The notes under the pieces were generated by a model, which worked only from the letters and a program-made list of their open reading frames with translations, had not been told where the DNA came from and searched no databases. Positions 43,899-52,552 of a DNA stretch of 64,000 bases are shown piece after piece. The stretch's first letter is position 1. The number at the start of each line of letters is the position of its first letter. Origin of the DNA: Bacteroidota bacterium (GTDB lineage Bacteria > Bacteroidota > Bacteroidia > Cytophagales > Cyclobacteriaceae); NCBI GenBank assembly GCA_016866235.1, contig VGMW01000001.1, forward strand, positions 372,001 through 436,000, written 5' to 3'. The position numbers and the translations under genes are program-made.

Positions 43899-45662
43899 AT
43901 GAATTTTTTTAAAACTTTTTTGACCTCCTGCCTGGGCACATTTACTGCCTTATTGTTGATCACAATTTTAGGCATTCTTGCAATTTTCTCACTTTCAGCG
44001 TCGGAAGATGTTGTTACGGTCGCTGACAATTCAGTGCTCGAGCTTAATCTGAGCGGCCGAATCACTGAATTGGAGATCGAGGATCCATTGGGTGCTGTAA
44101 TTCCAGAAGCGGCTGAGGAATCCATTGGACTAATTCAGTTGATTGAAACCATTGAAAAGGCTGCAACGGATGAAAAGATAAAAGGGATCTTCCTGCATAC
44201 TTCTGATGTTGCTGCCGGTACGGCATCAGTTGAGGAGATACGGGAAGCTTTGGAAAACTTTAAAAAGTCCGGTAAGTGGTTGGTGTCTTATGCTGATGGC
44301 TACTCCGAGCGAGCATACTATCTTTCCTCTGTTGCAGATACGATTCTTCTGAATCCTCATGGCATGGTTGAATTCAATGGATTAACAGCAGAGGTAATGT
44401 TCTTTAAAAAGGCAATGGATAAGCTTGAAATCAAACCTGAAGTTTTTCGCGTGGGTGATTTCAAATCGGCAGTGGAGCCTTTCCTGCGAGAGGATTTAAG
44501 TCCGGAAAATGAACTCCAGCTCAAGGAACTTTTAAACGATGTTCATCGCGAAACCATCAATAAAATATCTGTAAGTCGCGGAATAAAGGAAGAAGAGCTC
44601 AAGCGAATAGCCGATAAGATGCTGGTAAGAAATGCTCAGCAAGCGGTTGAATTCAAACTGGTGGATCAATTGATGTATGAAGACCAGGTTCACGACTTGA
44701 TTCGTCAAAAACTTTCTCTGGAAAAGGATAAGCGGATTTCATTTGTTCGTTACGATAAGTACCGCAAGACGAAGAAGGAAGAACAGGAGGTTTCACGCGA
44801 TGAAATAAGTGTCATTGTTGCTGACGGAGAGATTATGCCTGGAAAGGCTGATAATGGTGTGATCGGATCCAAGACTTTTGTAGAAGCATTGCGAAGGGCC
44901 AGAAAAACGGAGCGGGTTAAAGCAGTTGTATTGAGGATTAATTCACCAGGTGGTTCCTTCACGGCTTCTGATGACATTTGGCGGGAAATAAAAAATACAG
45001 CTGCTGAGAAGCCTGTTATTGCCTCCATGTCCGATTACGCCGCATCAGGTGGCTACTTCCTTGCGATGGCCTGTGATTCCATTGTAGCCAGACCAACGAC
45101 CATTACCGGCTCAATTGGTGTTTTCTCGGTGTTGTTTGATTTGAGTGGATTTTTAGGCAATAAAATCGGAATCACCTCCGATGAAGTTCGAACCGGCGAA
45201 GTTGGTGAGCTAATCACCTTTACCAGACCTCTTTCAGAGCAGGAGCGTGAAATATGGCAAACCCAGACCAATGAGGTCTATGATATTTTTATTTCTAAAG
45301 CTGCTGCCGGGAGGAAGATGTCTCAGGATTCTCTAAGAAAGATCGCATCAGGTAGGGTGTGGACCGGAAATCAGGCTTTGTCGAACGGGTTGATCGATGC
45401 CTTTGGAGGACTCAAAGAGGCTACAGCCATTGCAGCAACCAAGGCAGGACTTTCTGATGGGTATAAGGTGAATTATTATCCTAAGCCTAAAAACTTTTTA
45501 GAAAAGGTGTTGTCTGGTGATCAGCGGGAAGTCGATGCCAGCGATATTCTGAGTCGATTGGGCTTTGGTCCTGGCGATGAATTACTTAAAAAACAGTGGT
45601 TAAAATTGAAATCCTATGCAGGTAAGCAAGCCCGGATGTCCACTGAATTTGAGATACACTAA
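43899..45662 (+). CDS. sppA: Signal peptide peptidase SppA, long (67K) type
   Basis: 587 residues from ATG 43899 (MNFFKTFLTSCLGTF); an upstream ATG is open but would precede the -7 box. An N-terminal membrane helix anchors two tandem S49 protease domains. The N-terminal half holds the general-base Lys in FRVGDFKSAVEPFLRED, the C-terminal half the Ser nucleophile in SMSDYAASGGYFLAMACDSI. SppA degrades cleaved signal peptides in the membrane. RINSPGGS and TGSIGVFSV are typical. Confidence 0.95.
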   Translation: MNFFKTFLTSCLGTFTALLLITILGILAIFSLSASEDVVTVADNSVLELNLSGRITELEIEDPLGAVIPEAAEESIGLIQLIETIEKAATDEKIKGIFLHTSDVAAGTASVEEIREALENFKKSGKWLVSYADGYSERAYYLSSVADTILLNPHGMVEFNGLTAEVMFFKKAMDKLEIKPEVFRVGDFKSAVEPFLREDLSPENELQLKELLNDVHRETINKISVSRGIKEEELKRIADKMLVRNAQQAVEFKLVDQLMYEDQVHDLIRQKLSLEKDKRISFVRYDKYRKTKKEEQEVSRDEISVIVADGEIMPGKADNGVIGSKTFVEALRRARKTERVKAVVLRINSPGGSFTASDDIWREIKNTAAEKPVIASMSDYAASGGYFLAMACDSIVARPTTITGSIGVFSVLFDLSGFLGNKIGITSDEVRTGEVGELITFTRPLSEQEREIWQTQTNEVYDIFISKAAAGRKMSQDSLRKIASGRVWTGNQALSNGLIDAFGGLKEATAIAATKAGLSDGYKVNYYPKPKNFLEKVLSGDQREVDASDILSRLGFGPGDELLKKQWLKLKSYAGKQARMSTEFEIH

Positions 45663-46156
45663 TAAAAGAAGGCTATGAGTGCCTATTGGATGTTTGGTTT
45701 TCAGCATCCCCATGTAAGTTTCAATGCTGATTTAAACTTTTAATGGATAAACTATCCACTCGGGGAGATTTGGTACCCGGTGATTGGATAACCTTGATTT
45801 TACTTTTGTCCGGTCCTTCAGGATTGGAAGGACGATAACACTGAATGACAGCTGTATTTTAATTCACTGAAAGGTTAAATCCCCAGGGATTTTATAAATC
45901 CTGGACCCTTCCAGTTCACCCATCTGATTTTATGATGCACCCTCGGTGCCCTCCAGGTGACTTTGCCATGGAGAAGTCCAGTCCAATGGCGCTTTGCTTA
46001 AACTTTACTTTCAAGGATAGGACCATCGATTTCGAGGACCAATTGAGTGTTAATCATCCAGCCTGGACAGTTTCTATCCTGTAGGAACTTTGTTCCTGTG
46101 CGGTCTACTGAACCGACAGTTCGGTCCAGGGTTGCCTTAATGTAACTATCTGATAA
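45663..46156. other. 494-base gap rich in hairpins, no recognised gene
   Basis: No convincing gene. It holds several perfect short hairpins: GTCCTTC/GAAGGAC (45813-45833), the alternating AAATCC-GGATTT-AAATCC set (45877-45901) that can form two exclusive hairpins, AGGAAC/GTTCCT (46083-46097) and ACCGA/TCGGT (46112-46125). A 50-codon plus-strand ORF (45932-46084) and the minus-strand frame continuing past the stop of the 50-residue gene are both open but unsupported. It may be a decayed gene or an uncharacterised structured RNA. Confidence 0.4.
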
Positions 46157-46309
46157 TCAGTTGAACTGATTGCGATCAGTCGCCATCATCATACTTTCAG
46201 TTGCACTGGGGCCACTGCTGTAGCGAAAAGCAGATCCAGGACGTTTTACGAAGGTGAAGGATACGCTGCCGATGGCAACAATCACCAGGACAATTAATTT
46301 GATTTTCAT
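46157..46309 (-). CDS. Small secreted protein, 50 residues
   Basis: A short ORF, MKIKLIVLVIVAIGSVSFTF then VKRPGSAFRYSSGPSATESM and MMATDRNQFN. The N-terminus is a clear signal or membrane helix after two lysines; the rest is Ser/Met-rich and short. It begins 26 bases after the small lipoprotein gene on the same strand, as if in one operon. The frame stays open for another 52 codons past its TGA. No family recognised. Confidence 0.5.
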   Translation of the reverse strand: MKIKLIVLVIVAIGSVSFTFVKRPGSAFRYSSGPSATESMMMATDRNQFN

Positions 46310-46335
46310 GATTGATACGTTTTAATGGTTAAAAA

Positions 46336-46473
46336 TTAATTGCAGCTCTTTCCAGAAAATTGGCATTTGTCGCCTGTCTGTTGATCACGAGGTCTGATGT
46401 TTTCCTCAGAGCATGAAGAAAGAAAAGCGGTAATTACTGCAGCGAGCACAACGGAAGTGAGTACTTTTTTCAT
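46336..46473 (-). CDS. Small lipoprotein, 45 residues
   Basis: MKKVLTSVVLAAVITAFLSSC is a textbook lipoprotein signal with lipobox LSSC (lipidated Cys 21). The mature part is 25 residues, SEENIRPRDQQTGDKCQFSG and KSCN, with two further Cys that could form a disulfide. It is divergent from the TPR histidine kinase at 46593, across 119 bases, and followed by the 50-residue gene. Function unknown. Confidence 0.6.
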   Translation of the reverse strand: MKKVLTSVVLAAVITAFLSSCSEENIRPRDQQTGDKCQFSGKSCN

Positions 46474-46592
46474 AGAAGTTTTGTTTTTTTGGTTTTATGT
46501 TTTTTAAAAGTTTTTCGCCGTCCTTGAACGACAGCACAAACGTAGGCCTGTGAAATCTGCCTTACCCCGCAAAACCAGACCCCTGATTACCC

Positions 46593-48989
46593 GTGTACCT
46601 TATTAAAAGTAAAAGTCTAAGGATATCGGTTATATGCCTTGTTTTCAGCTTGTTATGGCATTCTAAAACCTACAGCCAGAATAAGACCATAGATTCCCTT
46701 GAAGCGGAGTTGCCTCAGGCTTCTGGAACAGAGCGATTGGCTGTTGTACAGGAGCTTTTCGCTGAATTCATAGGCGAAAACGACATTAAAAAGTCAGTTT
46801 TCTATGCGGAGATGTTTCAAAGGCTTGCCAAAGAGAGCAAGGATACCCTCTGGATGGTAAAGGCTGGTAATGCCTTAGGCTACATTAGGGACAGGGTAGG
46901 AAGGCTAAATGAGGCTGTTAAAATTTATGAGGAAGCCCTACAGCTTGTTGAGATAAAGCTTTTGAAAGAGGGCCCACAGATTAAGGACTTTAAAAGGCTT
47001 AAAAAGTTTCTGCTAAACAATGTTGGATCCTCCTATGCGAGGCTTGCCTATTATGATAAGGCACTGGATTTTCACCTCAAGTCACTAAAATTCCGCGAAC
47101 AGGAAATGGATACTTTCGCCATTGCTGTTGCTTTGAATAACGTGGGCTTCGCTTTTAAGGAATTGGGCGACTACGACAATGCGCTTTCTTACTTTAAAAG
47201 ATCCTACAACTTTCAGCTTAAAACCAATGATGATTTCGAAATCGAAATCCGATTGAACAATATAGCTGATGCCAGCAATCAGCTTGGATTGTATGAGGAG
47301 ACCATCCAGTATATGGAGCAGGTTTTTAGCAAATGCGCTAAGAAAAATTGTGAGCCCAGGGCCATAGCATTTGCACACCATACCAACGGCTATGCACTGC
47401 TCAAATTGAATCGCCTGGAAGAAGCAGAATCAGAGTTCCGGACTGCGCTCAAAATGTTTCAGGATATAAATGATATCGATGAGATTATTGAACTCAATGC
47501 CATTGCGGAGGTTAAGTTTGAACAAGGCGATTATAAAAGAGCGCTTGAATACCTGGAAGAAAGCCAGGAGCTTGCTTCACAAACCGATTATCTGAAGTAT
47601 CAGCTAAAAAACTTCAGATTGTTTTCTCAGGTTTACCGAAGGCTAAAAGATTATAAGCTTTCTGCCGAGTATCAGACCAGATACAGTGAAGCTTACGAAA
47701 AGATTTTTAATACCGATTTAATTCGGAATGTAGCCCGCATTCAATCAGAATATCTTGAGGAGGAAAACCTGGCTACCATTGAAAGGCAGGGATCAGAAAT
47801 CGAATTGAATAAAGAGCTTATACGCGCACAGCGGAATCAGGTGATCTTTTTTACCGCCGTATGCGTCCTCGTTATTGGTCTGGTCTTTATTCTATGGAGG
47901 TTTACACTCGCCCAGCGGAAATCCAATCTGGCGCTGGTATCGGCCAAATCGACCATTGAACAGAAGAACAATGAGCTTACCGACATCAACCGCACGCTGG
48001 ATGAGCGCATCCTGATTAAAACCAGGGAGCTGGTTAATGCCAACGTCTCCCTCCAACGTTCCAATGAAGAGCTCGATCATTTTATTTATAAAACCTCCCA
48101 TGACATCCGCGGTCCGCTGGCCAGTTTAAAAGGGATTGCGAGTCTGGCCTTGATCGAATCCAAAGACGAGGAAGTTACGCGCTACATCAGGATGCTGGAT
48201 GAAACAGCGGAAGGACTAATCAAGATCCTTACACGCATGGTCAGCATAAGCCAGATCACCCATGCTAAAGTCGAACCTCAGAATATTGGCTTCCAGGTTC
48301 TGGTGGCCGATGCGCTTTCCATTCAGAATAAGAGGGGTGCCCAGAAAAAATTGTCCATTGAGCAATCCATTGATCCAAGAGCCATTCTGATTTCTGATAA
48401 AACGCTGCTCGGTATTATTCTGGACAACCTGTTGGATAACGCCGTTAAGTTTCAAAATACCTCTGAGCGGACTGAATCCTTTGTTAAAATCAAAGTGGCG
48501 GTTATTCCGACCGGAATCGAAATCGCCATTACCGACAACGGTATTGGTTTCGATAAGGCCAACGCAGAGAAGGTGTTCCAGATGTTTGTCAGGGCGTCTG
48601 AAAAATCCGAGACCGGTGGACTAGGGCTCTACCTCACACGTCTGGCTGTCGAAAAAATTGGCGGAACCATTGCACTGCACATTACCGATGAAAAGTGGAC
48701 CGAATTCAGGATCGTACTGCCCCCTGATTTGCGCGTGGTGCTGGAGGAGCGTAGCGAAGCTGAAATTCAGCATGAAATGGATCAGCTTAAATTCCGGTTG
48801 ATGGCCATGTCGTCACACGAAATGAGAACACCGCTAACATCCATCAAAGCAAGTGCTGAATCTCTTGCACTGAGGTTGAAGCAGAGCACCGGTGAGGAGC
48901 GGCTGGACATCAAACGAAACATTGACCGAATCATCGCAGAGGTTAATCGCGTAACGGAGATCATCGATGAAATTTTGAAAAAGAATTAA
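46593..48989 (+). CDS. TPR-containing sensor histidine kinase with a second C-terminal phosphoacceptor domain
   Basis: 798 residues from GTG. Signal-like N-terminus (ISVICLVFSLLWHSKTYSQ), periplasmic tetratricopeptide repeats to ~400 (YDKALDFHLKSLKFREQ, YDNALSYFKRSYNFQ), one membrane helix at ~416-434, a coiled-coil linker, then phosphoacceptor H503 (FIYKTSHDIRGPLASLKG) and an ATPase domain with NLLDNAVKF, DNGIGFD, GGLGLYL. After this the chain continues ~60 residues into another phosphoacceptor helix, H742 in AMSSHEMRTPLTSIKAS, and stops without a second ATPase domain. No response regulator is adjacent. Confidence 0.9.
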   Translation: MYLIKSKSLRISVICLVFSLLWHSKTYSQNKTIDSLEAELPQASGTERLAVVQELFAEFIGENDIKKSVFYAEMFQRLAKESKDTLWMVKAGNALGYIRDRVGRLNEAVKIYEEALQLVEIKLLKEGPQIKDFKRLKKFLLNNVGSSYARLAYYDKALDFHLKSLKFREQEMDTFAIAVALNNVGFAFKELGDYDNALSYFKRSYNFQLKTNDDFEIEIRLNNIADASNQLGLYEETIQYMEQVFSKCAKKNCEPRAIAFAHHTNGYALLKLNRLEEAESEFRTALKMFQDINDIDEIIELNAIAEVKFEQGDYKRALEYLEESQELASQTDYLKYQLKNFRLFSQVYRRLKDYKLSAEYQTRYSEAYEKIFNTDLIRNVARIQSEYLEEENLATIERQGSEIELNKELIRAQRNQVIFFTAVCVLVIGLVFILWRFTLAQRKSNLALVSAKSTIEQKNNELTDINRTLDERILIKTRELVNANVSLQRSNEELDHFIYKTSHDIRGPLASLKGIASLALIESKDEEVTRYIRMLDETAEGLIKILTRMVSISQITHAKVEPQNIGFQVLVADALSIQNKRGAQKKLSIEQSIDPRAILISDKTLLGIILDNLLDNAVKFQNTSERTESFVKIKVAVIPTGIEIAITDNGIGFDKANAEKVFQMFVRASEKSETGGLGLYLTRLAVEKIGGTIALHITDEKWTEFRIVLPPDLRVVLEERSEAEIQHEMDQLKFRLMAMSSHEMRTPLTSIKASAESLALRLKQSTGEERLDIKRNIDRIIAEVNRVTEIIDEILKKN

Positions 48990-49061
48990 TCACGTCACTA
49001 TTTCATCCAGCGGTTGTGCTTTTATGCGCCGGATGAAAGATATTTGAGGTCTTAAACTGAC

Positions 49062-51173
49062 ATGGCCAGCACCGATAAATTCAAGCGGATAACCATTACA
49101 TCTGCACTTCCCTATGCCAATGGGCCAAAGCATATTGGTCACCTGGCCGGTGCCTACATTCCGGCAGACGTGTATGCTCGTTTTCAGCGCAGCACCGGAA
49201 GAGATGTTCTATTCGTCTGTGGGAGCGATGAACATGGAACAGCCATTCCGAACCAGGCATTAAAGGAGAATACCACGCCACAGGCTATAATTGATAAATA
49301 CCACGCGCTGATCAGGGATTGCTTCGTCAGTTTAGATATTTCTTTTGATGTCTATCATAGGACGAGTGAGCCCATTCACCACCAAACTTCACAGGAGTTC
49401 TTTCTGCGTTTGCACGAAAAAGGACTTCTACGGGAAGAAATTTCTGAGCAGTATTTTGACGAGCAAACCAGGACCTTCCTGGCCGACCGATACATTACCG
49501 GAACCTGTCCTAAATGTTCTTATGCCTCCGCCTATGGCGACCAGTGTGAAAAGTGTGGAAGCACACTAAGTCCGAGTGAATTACTTAATCCGAAATCGAC
49601 TTTATCCGGAAATCCGCCAATACTTCGTCCAACCAAACATTGGTATTTGCCACTGCAGGATTGGGAGGGATGGTTGAAAGATTGGATTTTACAGTCGCAT
49701 CAATCTGATTGGAAACCGAATGTATATGGTCAATGTAAATCCTGGATAGATGCCGGATTGCAGCCAAGGGCAATGACCAGGGATTTGGATTGGGGTATTA
49801 AGGTTCCTTTGAAAGACGCTGAGGGAAAAGTCCTTTATGTCTGGTTTGATGCGCCAATCGGATACATCAGTGCAACCAGGGCATTTTTTGAGGAGGTCGC
49901 TTCATCCAAAATGAAATACGCCACACCCAGGAGAAATTTTGGAAAAGTTAACCCTGAAGACTGGAAGCTTTATTGGCAGGACAAGGAAACCAAGCTTGTT
50001 CATTTTATTGGAAAGGACAACATCGTTTTTCATTGCATTATTTTCCCTGTAATGCTTCATGCGCATGGTGACTTTGTCGTACCAGAGAATGTGCCGGCAA
50101 ACGAATTCATGAACCTTGAAGGGGAAAAAATGTCAACCAGCCGCGGTTGGTCTATTGAAATGCATGAGTACCTGGAGCAGTTTCCCGATAAAACCGATGA
50201 GCTCAGGTATTGTCTGCTGTCCAATTTGCCAGAGAGTAAAGACAGTGAATTTACCTGGAAGGACTTTCAGGCGAAGAACAACAATGAACTGGTGGCCATT
50301 TTTGGAAATTTTGTAAACCGGGCACTGGTACTGACAGAGAAAAATTTTGGTGGGAAAATTCCGCCGTGTTCTTCGCTGGAGGACATTGATCACCAACTGA
50401 TCGGTGTTTTGAAAGAGGCGCCGAAACGTATTGCAGAAGCCATTGAATTGTATCGCTTCAGAGAAGCGACTGTTTTGATGATTGATTTGGCGCGTGCCGG
50501 TAATAAGTACCTGGCAGATACTGAACCCTGGAAGTTGGCCAAGACCAATCTTGACCGTGTTGGCACCATTTTAAATCTGTCGCTTCAGGTTGCTGCATCC
50601 CTCTCAATTGTATGTGAGCCCTTTATTCCAAAAACTGCTGGAAAGCTAGGTGCAATGCTCCGCTTGGGCGATTTGTCATGGGAAAAAGCTGGACAATCGA
50701 ACCTTATTCAAGTCGGGGCTCAGTTGGGGCAAGCTGCCTTGTTGTTTAATAAAATTGAAGATGAAACCATCGAACGCCAGAAGCAGTTGTTGGTGGAGCG
50801 CTCAAAAAAGCAAAGTCAAATGAATCCTGAATTACCTGCTGCCAAAGACGCCATTCAATACGATGCCTTTTCAACCATGGACATACGCATTGGAACCGTT
50901 CTTGCCGCTGAGCGCGTTGAAAAGTCAGAGAAGCTGTTGAAGCTTAGGGTCGATACCGGACTGGATCAGAGAACTGTGATGAGTGGAATCGCAAAGCACT
51001 ATAGTCCTGAGGAGTTGGTGGGTCGGCAGGTTACCATTCTGGCCAACCTCGCACCAAGGAAAATCATGGGAGTAGAGTCTCAAGGAATGATTCTGATGGC
51101 GGAAGACAGCGAAGGTAAACTTCGACTGATTGGTCCCGAAAAACCAGTTAATCCGGGTTCAACAGTCAGCTAA
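49062..51173 (+). CDS. metG: Methionine--tRNA ligase
   Basis: 703 residues. Charges tRNA-Met. ITSALPYANGPKHIGHLAGAY holds the HIGH motif; the zinc knuckle has CPKCSYASAYGDQCEKCG; KMSTS occurs in EGEKMSTSRGWSI. A C-terminal OB-fold tRNA-binding domain begins YDAFSTMDIRIGTVLAAERV, as in dimeric MetRS. Convergent with pth, six bases between stops. Confidence 0.98.
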   Translation: MASTDKFKRITITSALPYANGPKHIGHLAGAYIPADVYARFQRSTGRDVLFVCGSDEHGTAIPNQALKENTTPQAIIDKYHALIRDCFVSLDISFDVYHRTSEPIHHQTSQEFFLRLHEKGLLREEISEQYFDEQTRTFLADRYITGTCPKCSYASAYGDQCEKCGSTLSPSELLNPKSTLSGNPPILRPTKHWYLPLQDWEGWLKDWILQSHQSDWKPNVYGQCKSWIDAGLQPRAMTRDLDWGIKVPLKDAEGKVLYVWFDAPIGYISATRAFFEEVASSKMKYATPRRNFGKVNPEDWKLYWQDKETKLVHFIGKDNIVFHCIIFPVMLHAHGDFVVPENVPANEFMNLEGEKMSTSRGWSIEMHEYLEQFPDKTDELRYCLLSNLPESKDSEFTWKDFQAKNNNELVAIFGNFVNRALVLTEKNFGGKIPPCSSLEDIDHQLIGVLKEAPKRIAEAIELYRFREATVLMIDLARAGNKYLADTEPWKLAKTNLDRVGTILNLSLQVAASLSIVCEPFIPKTAGKLGAMLRLGDLSWEKAGQSNLIQVGAQLGQAALLFNKIEDETIERQKQLLVERSKKQSQMNPELPAAKDAIQYDAFSTMDIRIGTVLAAERVEKSEKLLKLRVDTGLDQRTVMSGIAKHYSPEELVGRQVTILANLAPRKIMGVESQGMILMAEDSEGKLRLIGPEKPVNPGSTVS

Positions 51174-51179
51174 AAAAAC

Positions 51180-51740
51180 TTATTGATTGAATTGATTCAT
51201 GGTTCTTTCGATGCCGGCTGTGCAAAATGAAAGGATCATCTCAGAGGCCTTGTCCATGGCCTCCGGGAGTTGTTTTAGTTCGGCATCGTTGAAATTGCTT
51301 AAAACATAATCTGCCTGCCTTCCTTTAGGGTAATCGTTACCGATTCCAAACCGTAACCTGGCATAGTTCTGATTGCCCAGTGTTTCTTCAATGTGGTTAA
51401 GTCCATTGTGGCCGGCTGAGCTACCCCTCGGTTTCATTCGCAGATGGGCAAAGGGCAGGGCGATGTCATCAAGAACAACCAGTAGGTGTTCCGTCGGAAT
51501 TTTTAAATCCTGCAGCCAATAAGAAACTGCTTTACCGCTAAGGTTCATGAAGGTGTTTGGTTTTACCAGGTGAATCTGCTTTCCCTTGAACCTGATTTCC
51601 GCCTTCTCGCCATAGCGAGCAGAGGAGAAAATGCCTTTTCCCTGATCAACAAGTCGATCCAGGATCAAAAACCCAATGTTGTGACGGGTGAGTTCGTATT
51701 CGGGACCAGGATTGCCGAGGCCTACAATAAGGTATTTCAT
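51180..51740 (-). CDS. pth: Peptidyl-tRNA hydrolase
   Basis: 186 residues. Recycles peptidyl-tRNA dropped from ribosomes. YLIVGLGNPGPEYELTRHNIGF contains the substrate Asn and catalytic His; FMNLSGKAVSYWL, VVLDDIALPFAHLRMKPRGSSAGHNGL and RLRFGIG complete the pattern. A full -7 box lies 14-21 bases upstream, so its leader is only a few bases. It follows rplY after a terminator. Confidence 0.97.
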   Translation of the reverse strand: MKYLIVGLGNPGPEYELTRHNIGFLILDRLVDQGKGIFSSARYGEKAEIRFKGKQIHLVKPNTFMNLSGKAVSYWLQDLKIPTEHLLVVLDDIALPFAHLRMKPRGSSAGHNGLNHIEETLGNQNYARLRFGIGNDYPKGRQADYVLSNFNDAELKQLPEAMDKASEMILSFCTAGIERTMNQFNQ

Positions 51741-51753
51741 GGTGGTAACCAGG

Positions 51754-51761
51754 CAAAGGTA
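51754..51761 (-). promoter_or_regulatory. -7 promoter box (TACCTTTG) for pth
   Basis: Minus-strand TACCTTTG is a full match, 14 bases before the ATG, and lies just past the rplY terminator. No TTG at -33 spacing. Confidence 0.5.
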
Positions 51762-51781
51762 GGATGGTAAGTGTTGGTAAT

Positions 51782-51811
51782 AAAAAAACCCCGCTTGGGA
51801 CGGGGTTTTTT
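51782..51811 (-). terminator. Terminator after rplY
   Basis: Stem CCCCG/CGGGG (51789-51805) extended by A/T pairs, followed on the minus strand by a T-run. It separates rplY from pth. Confidence 0.85.
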
Positions 51812-51830
51812 ATCGTTGGAGAGAAAGCGA

Positions 51831-52523
51831 TTATTTCTTTCCGCCTTCTTTCTTTGGAGCTTCTGCGGCCTTCTTGGCATCGGCTGCAGGTGCTGCTGCG
51901 GCAGGTGCTGCTGCGCCTTCTGCAGGGGAGGCTGAAGCCTGTGCGGCTTTTGCTGCGGCTTCCTCTGCGGCCAGTTTGGCTGCACGGGGAACCTCAACGG
52001 CTGCAATAGCTGATTGCTTGGGGTCAAGGAATTCAAGCCCCGGAATGTTCATGTCGGCTACTTTAATAGCATGGTGGAAATCAAGTTCAGAAACATCAAC
52101 ATCGATGTGGTCTGGCATGTCTTTAGGATAGCCATAAACTTTCAATACGGTTCTCTTTTGAATGAGGGCACCACCTTTACCTACACCGGGTGCCTGACCG
52201 ACCAAACGTGCTGGTATATCCATTTTGATTTTTCGGTCCTCGCTGATGCGTAAAAAGTCGGCATGCAACAAGACCTCACTTACTGGATGGAATTGAACTT
52301 CCTGCAGGATGGCCTGACACTCGTCGCCTTCGATGTTGAGGTGAACAAAGTGTGCTTCGTTGGTGTACACCAGATCCCTGAAAAGAATCATGGGTGAGTG
52401 AAAATGAACCTGCTGACCGCCGCCATACAGTACGCAAGGCAGGCTGCCCTCTGCGCGGAGTCGTTGTGATTCTGACTTCCCGAGATTTGCTCGTTGATAC
52501 CCTATAATCTCAATGGTTTTCAT
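51831..52523 (-). CDS. rplY: 50S ribosomal protein L25 (Ctc type)
   Basis: 230 residues. Binds 5S rRNA. The L25 domain occupies ~1-95 (EIIGYQRANLGKSESQRLRAEGSLPCVLYGG) and the TL5/Ctc beta domain ~95-185 (MDIPARLVGQAPGVGKGGALIQK). The C-terminal ~45 residues are almost pure Ala/Glu/Lys/Pro, a flexible tail common in Bacteroidota L25. Downstream of prs by 29 bases, the usual prs-ctc order. Confidence 0.96.
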   Translation of the reverse strand: MKTIEIIGYQRANLGKSESQRLRAEGSLPCVLYGGGQQVHFHSPMILFRDLVYTNEAHFVHLNIEGDECQAILQEVQFHPVSEVLLHADFLRISEDRKIKMDIPARLVGQAPGVGKGGALIQKRTVLKVYGYPKDMPDHIDVDVSELDFHHAIKVADMNIPGLEFLDPKQSAIAAVEVPRAAKLAAEEAAAKAAQASASPAEGAAAPAAAAPAADAKKAAEAPKKEGGKK

Positions 52524-52552
52524 AATTGTTTTGGTTTATAAATAGTTAAAAA

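Noticed and set aside
45932-46084. 50-codon plus-strand ORF in the gap after sppA
   Set aside because: No signal, domain or promoter, and it lies across the hairpins; treated as chance.
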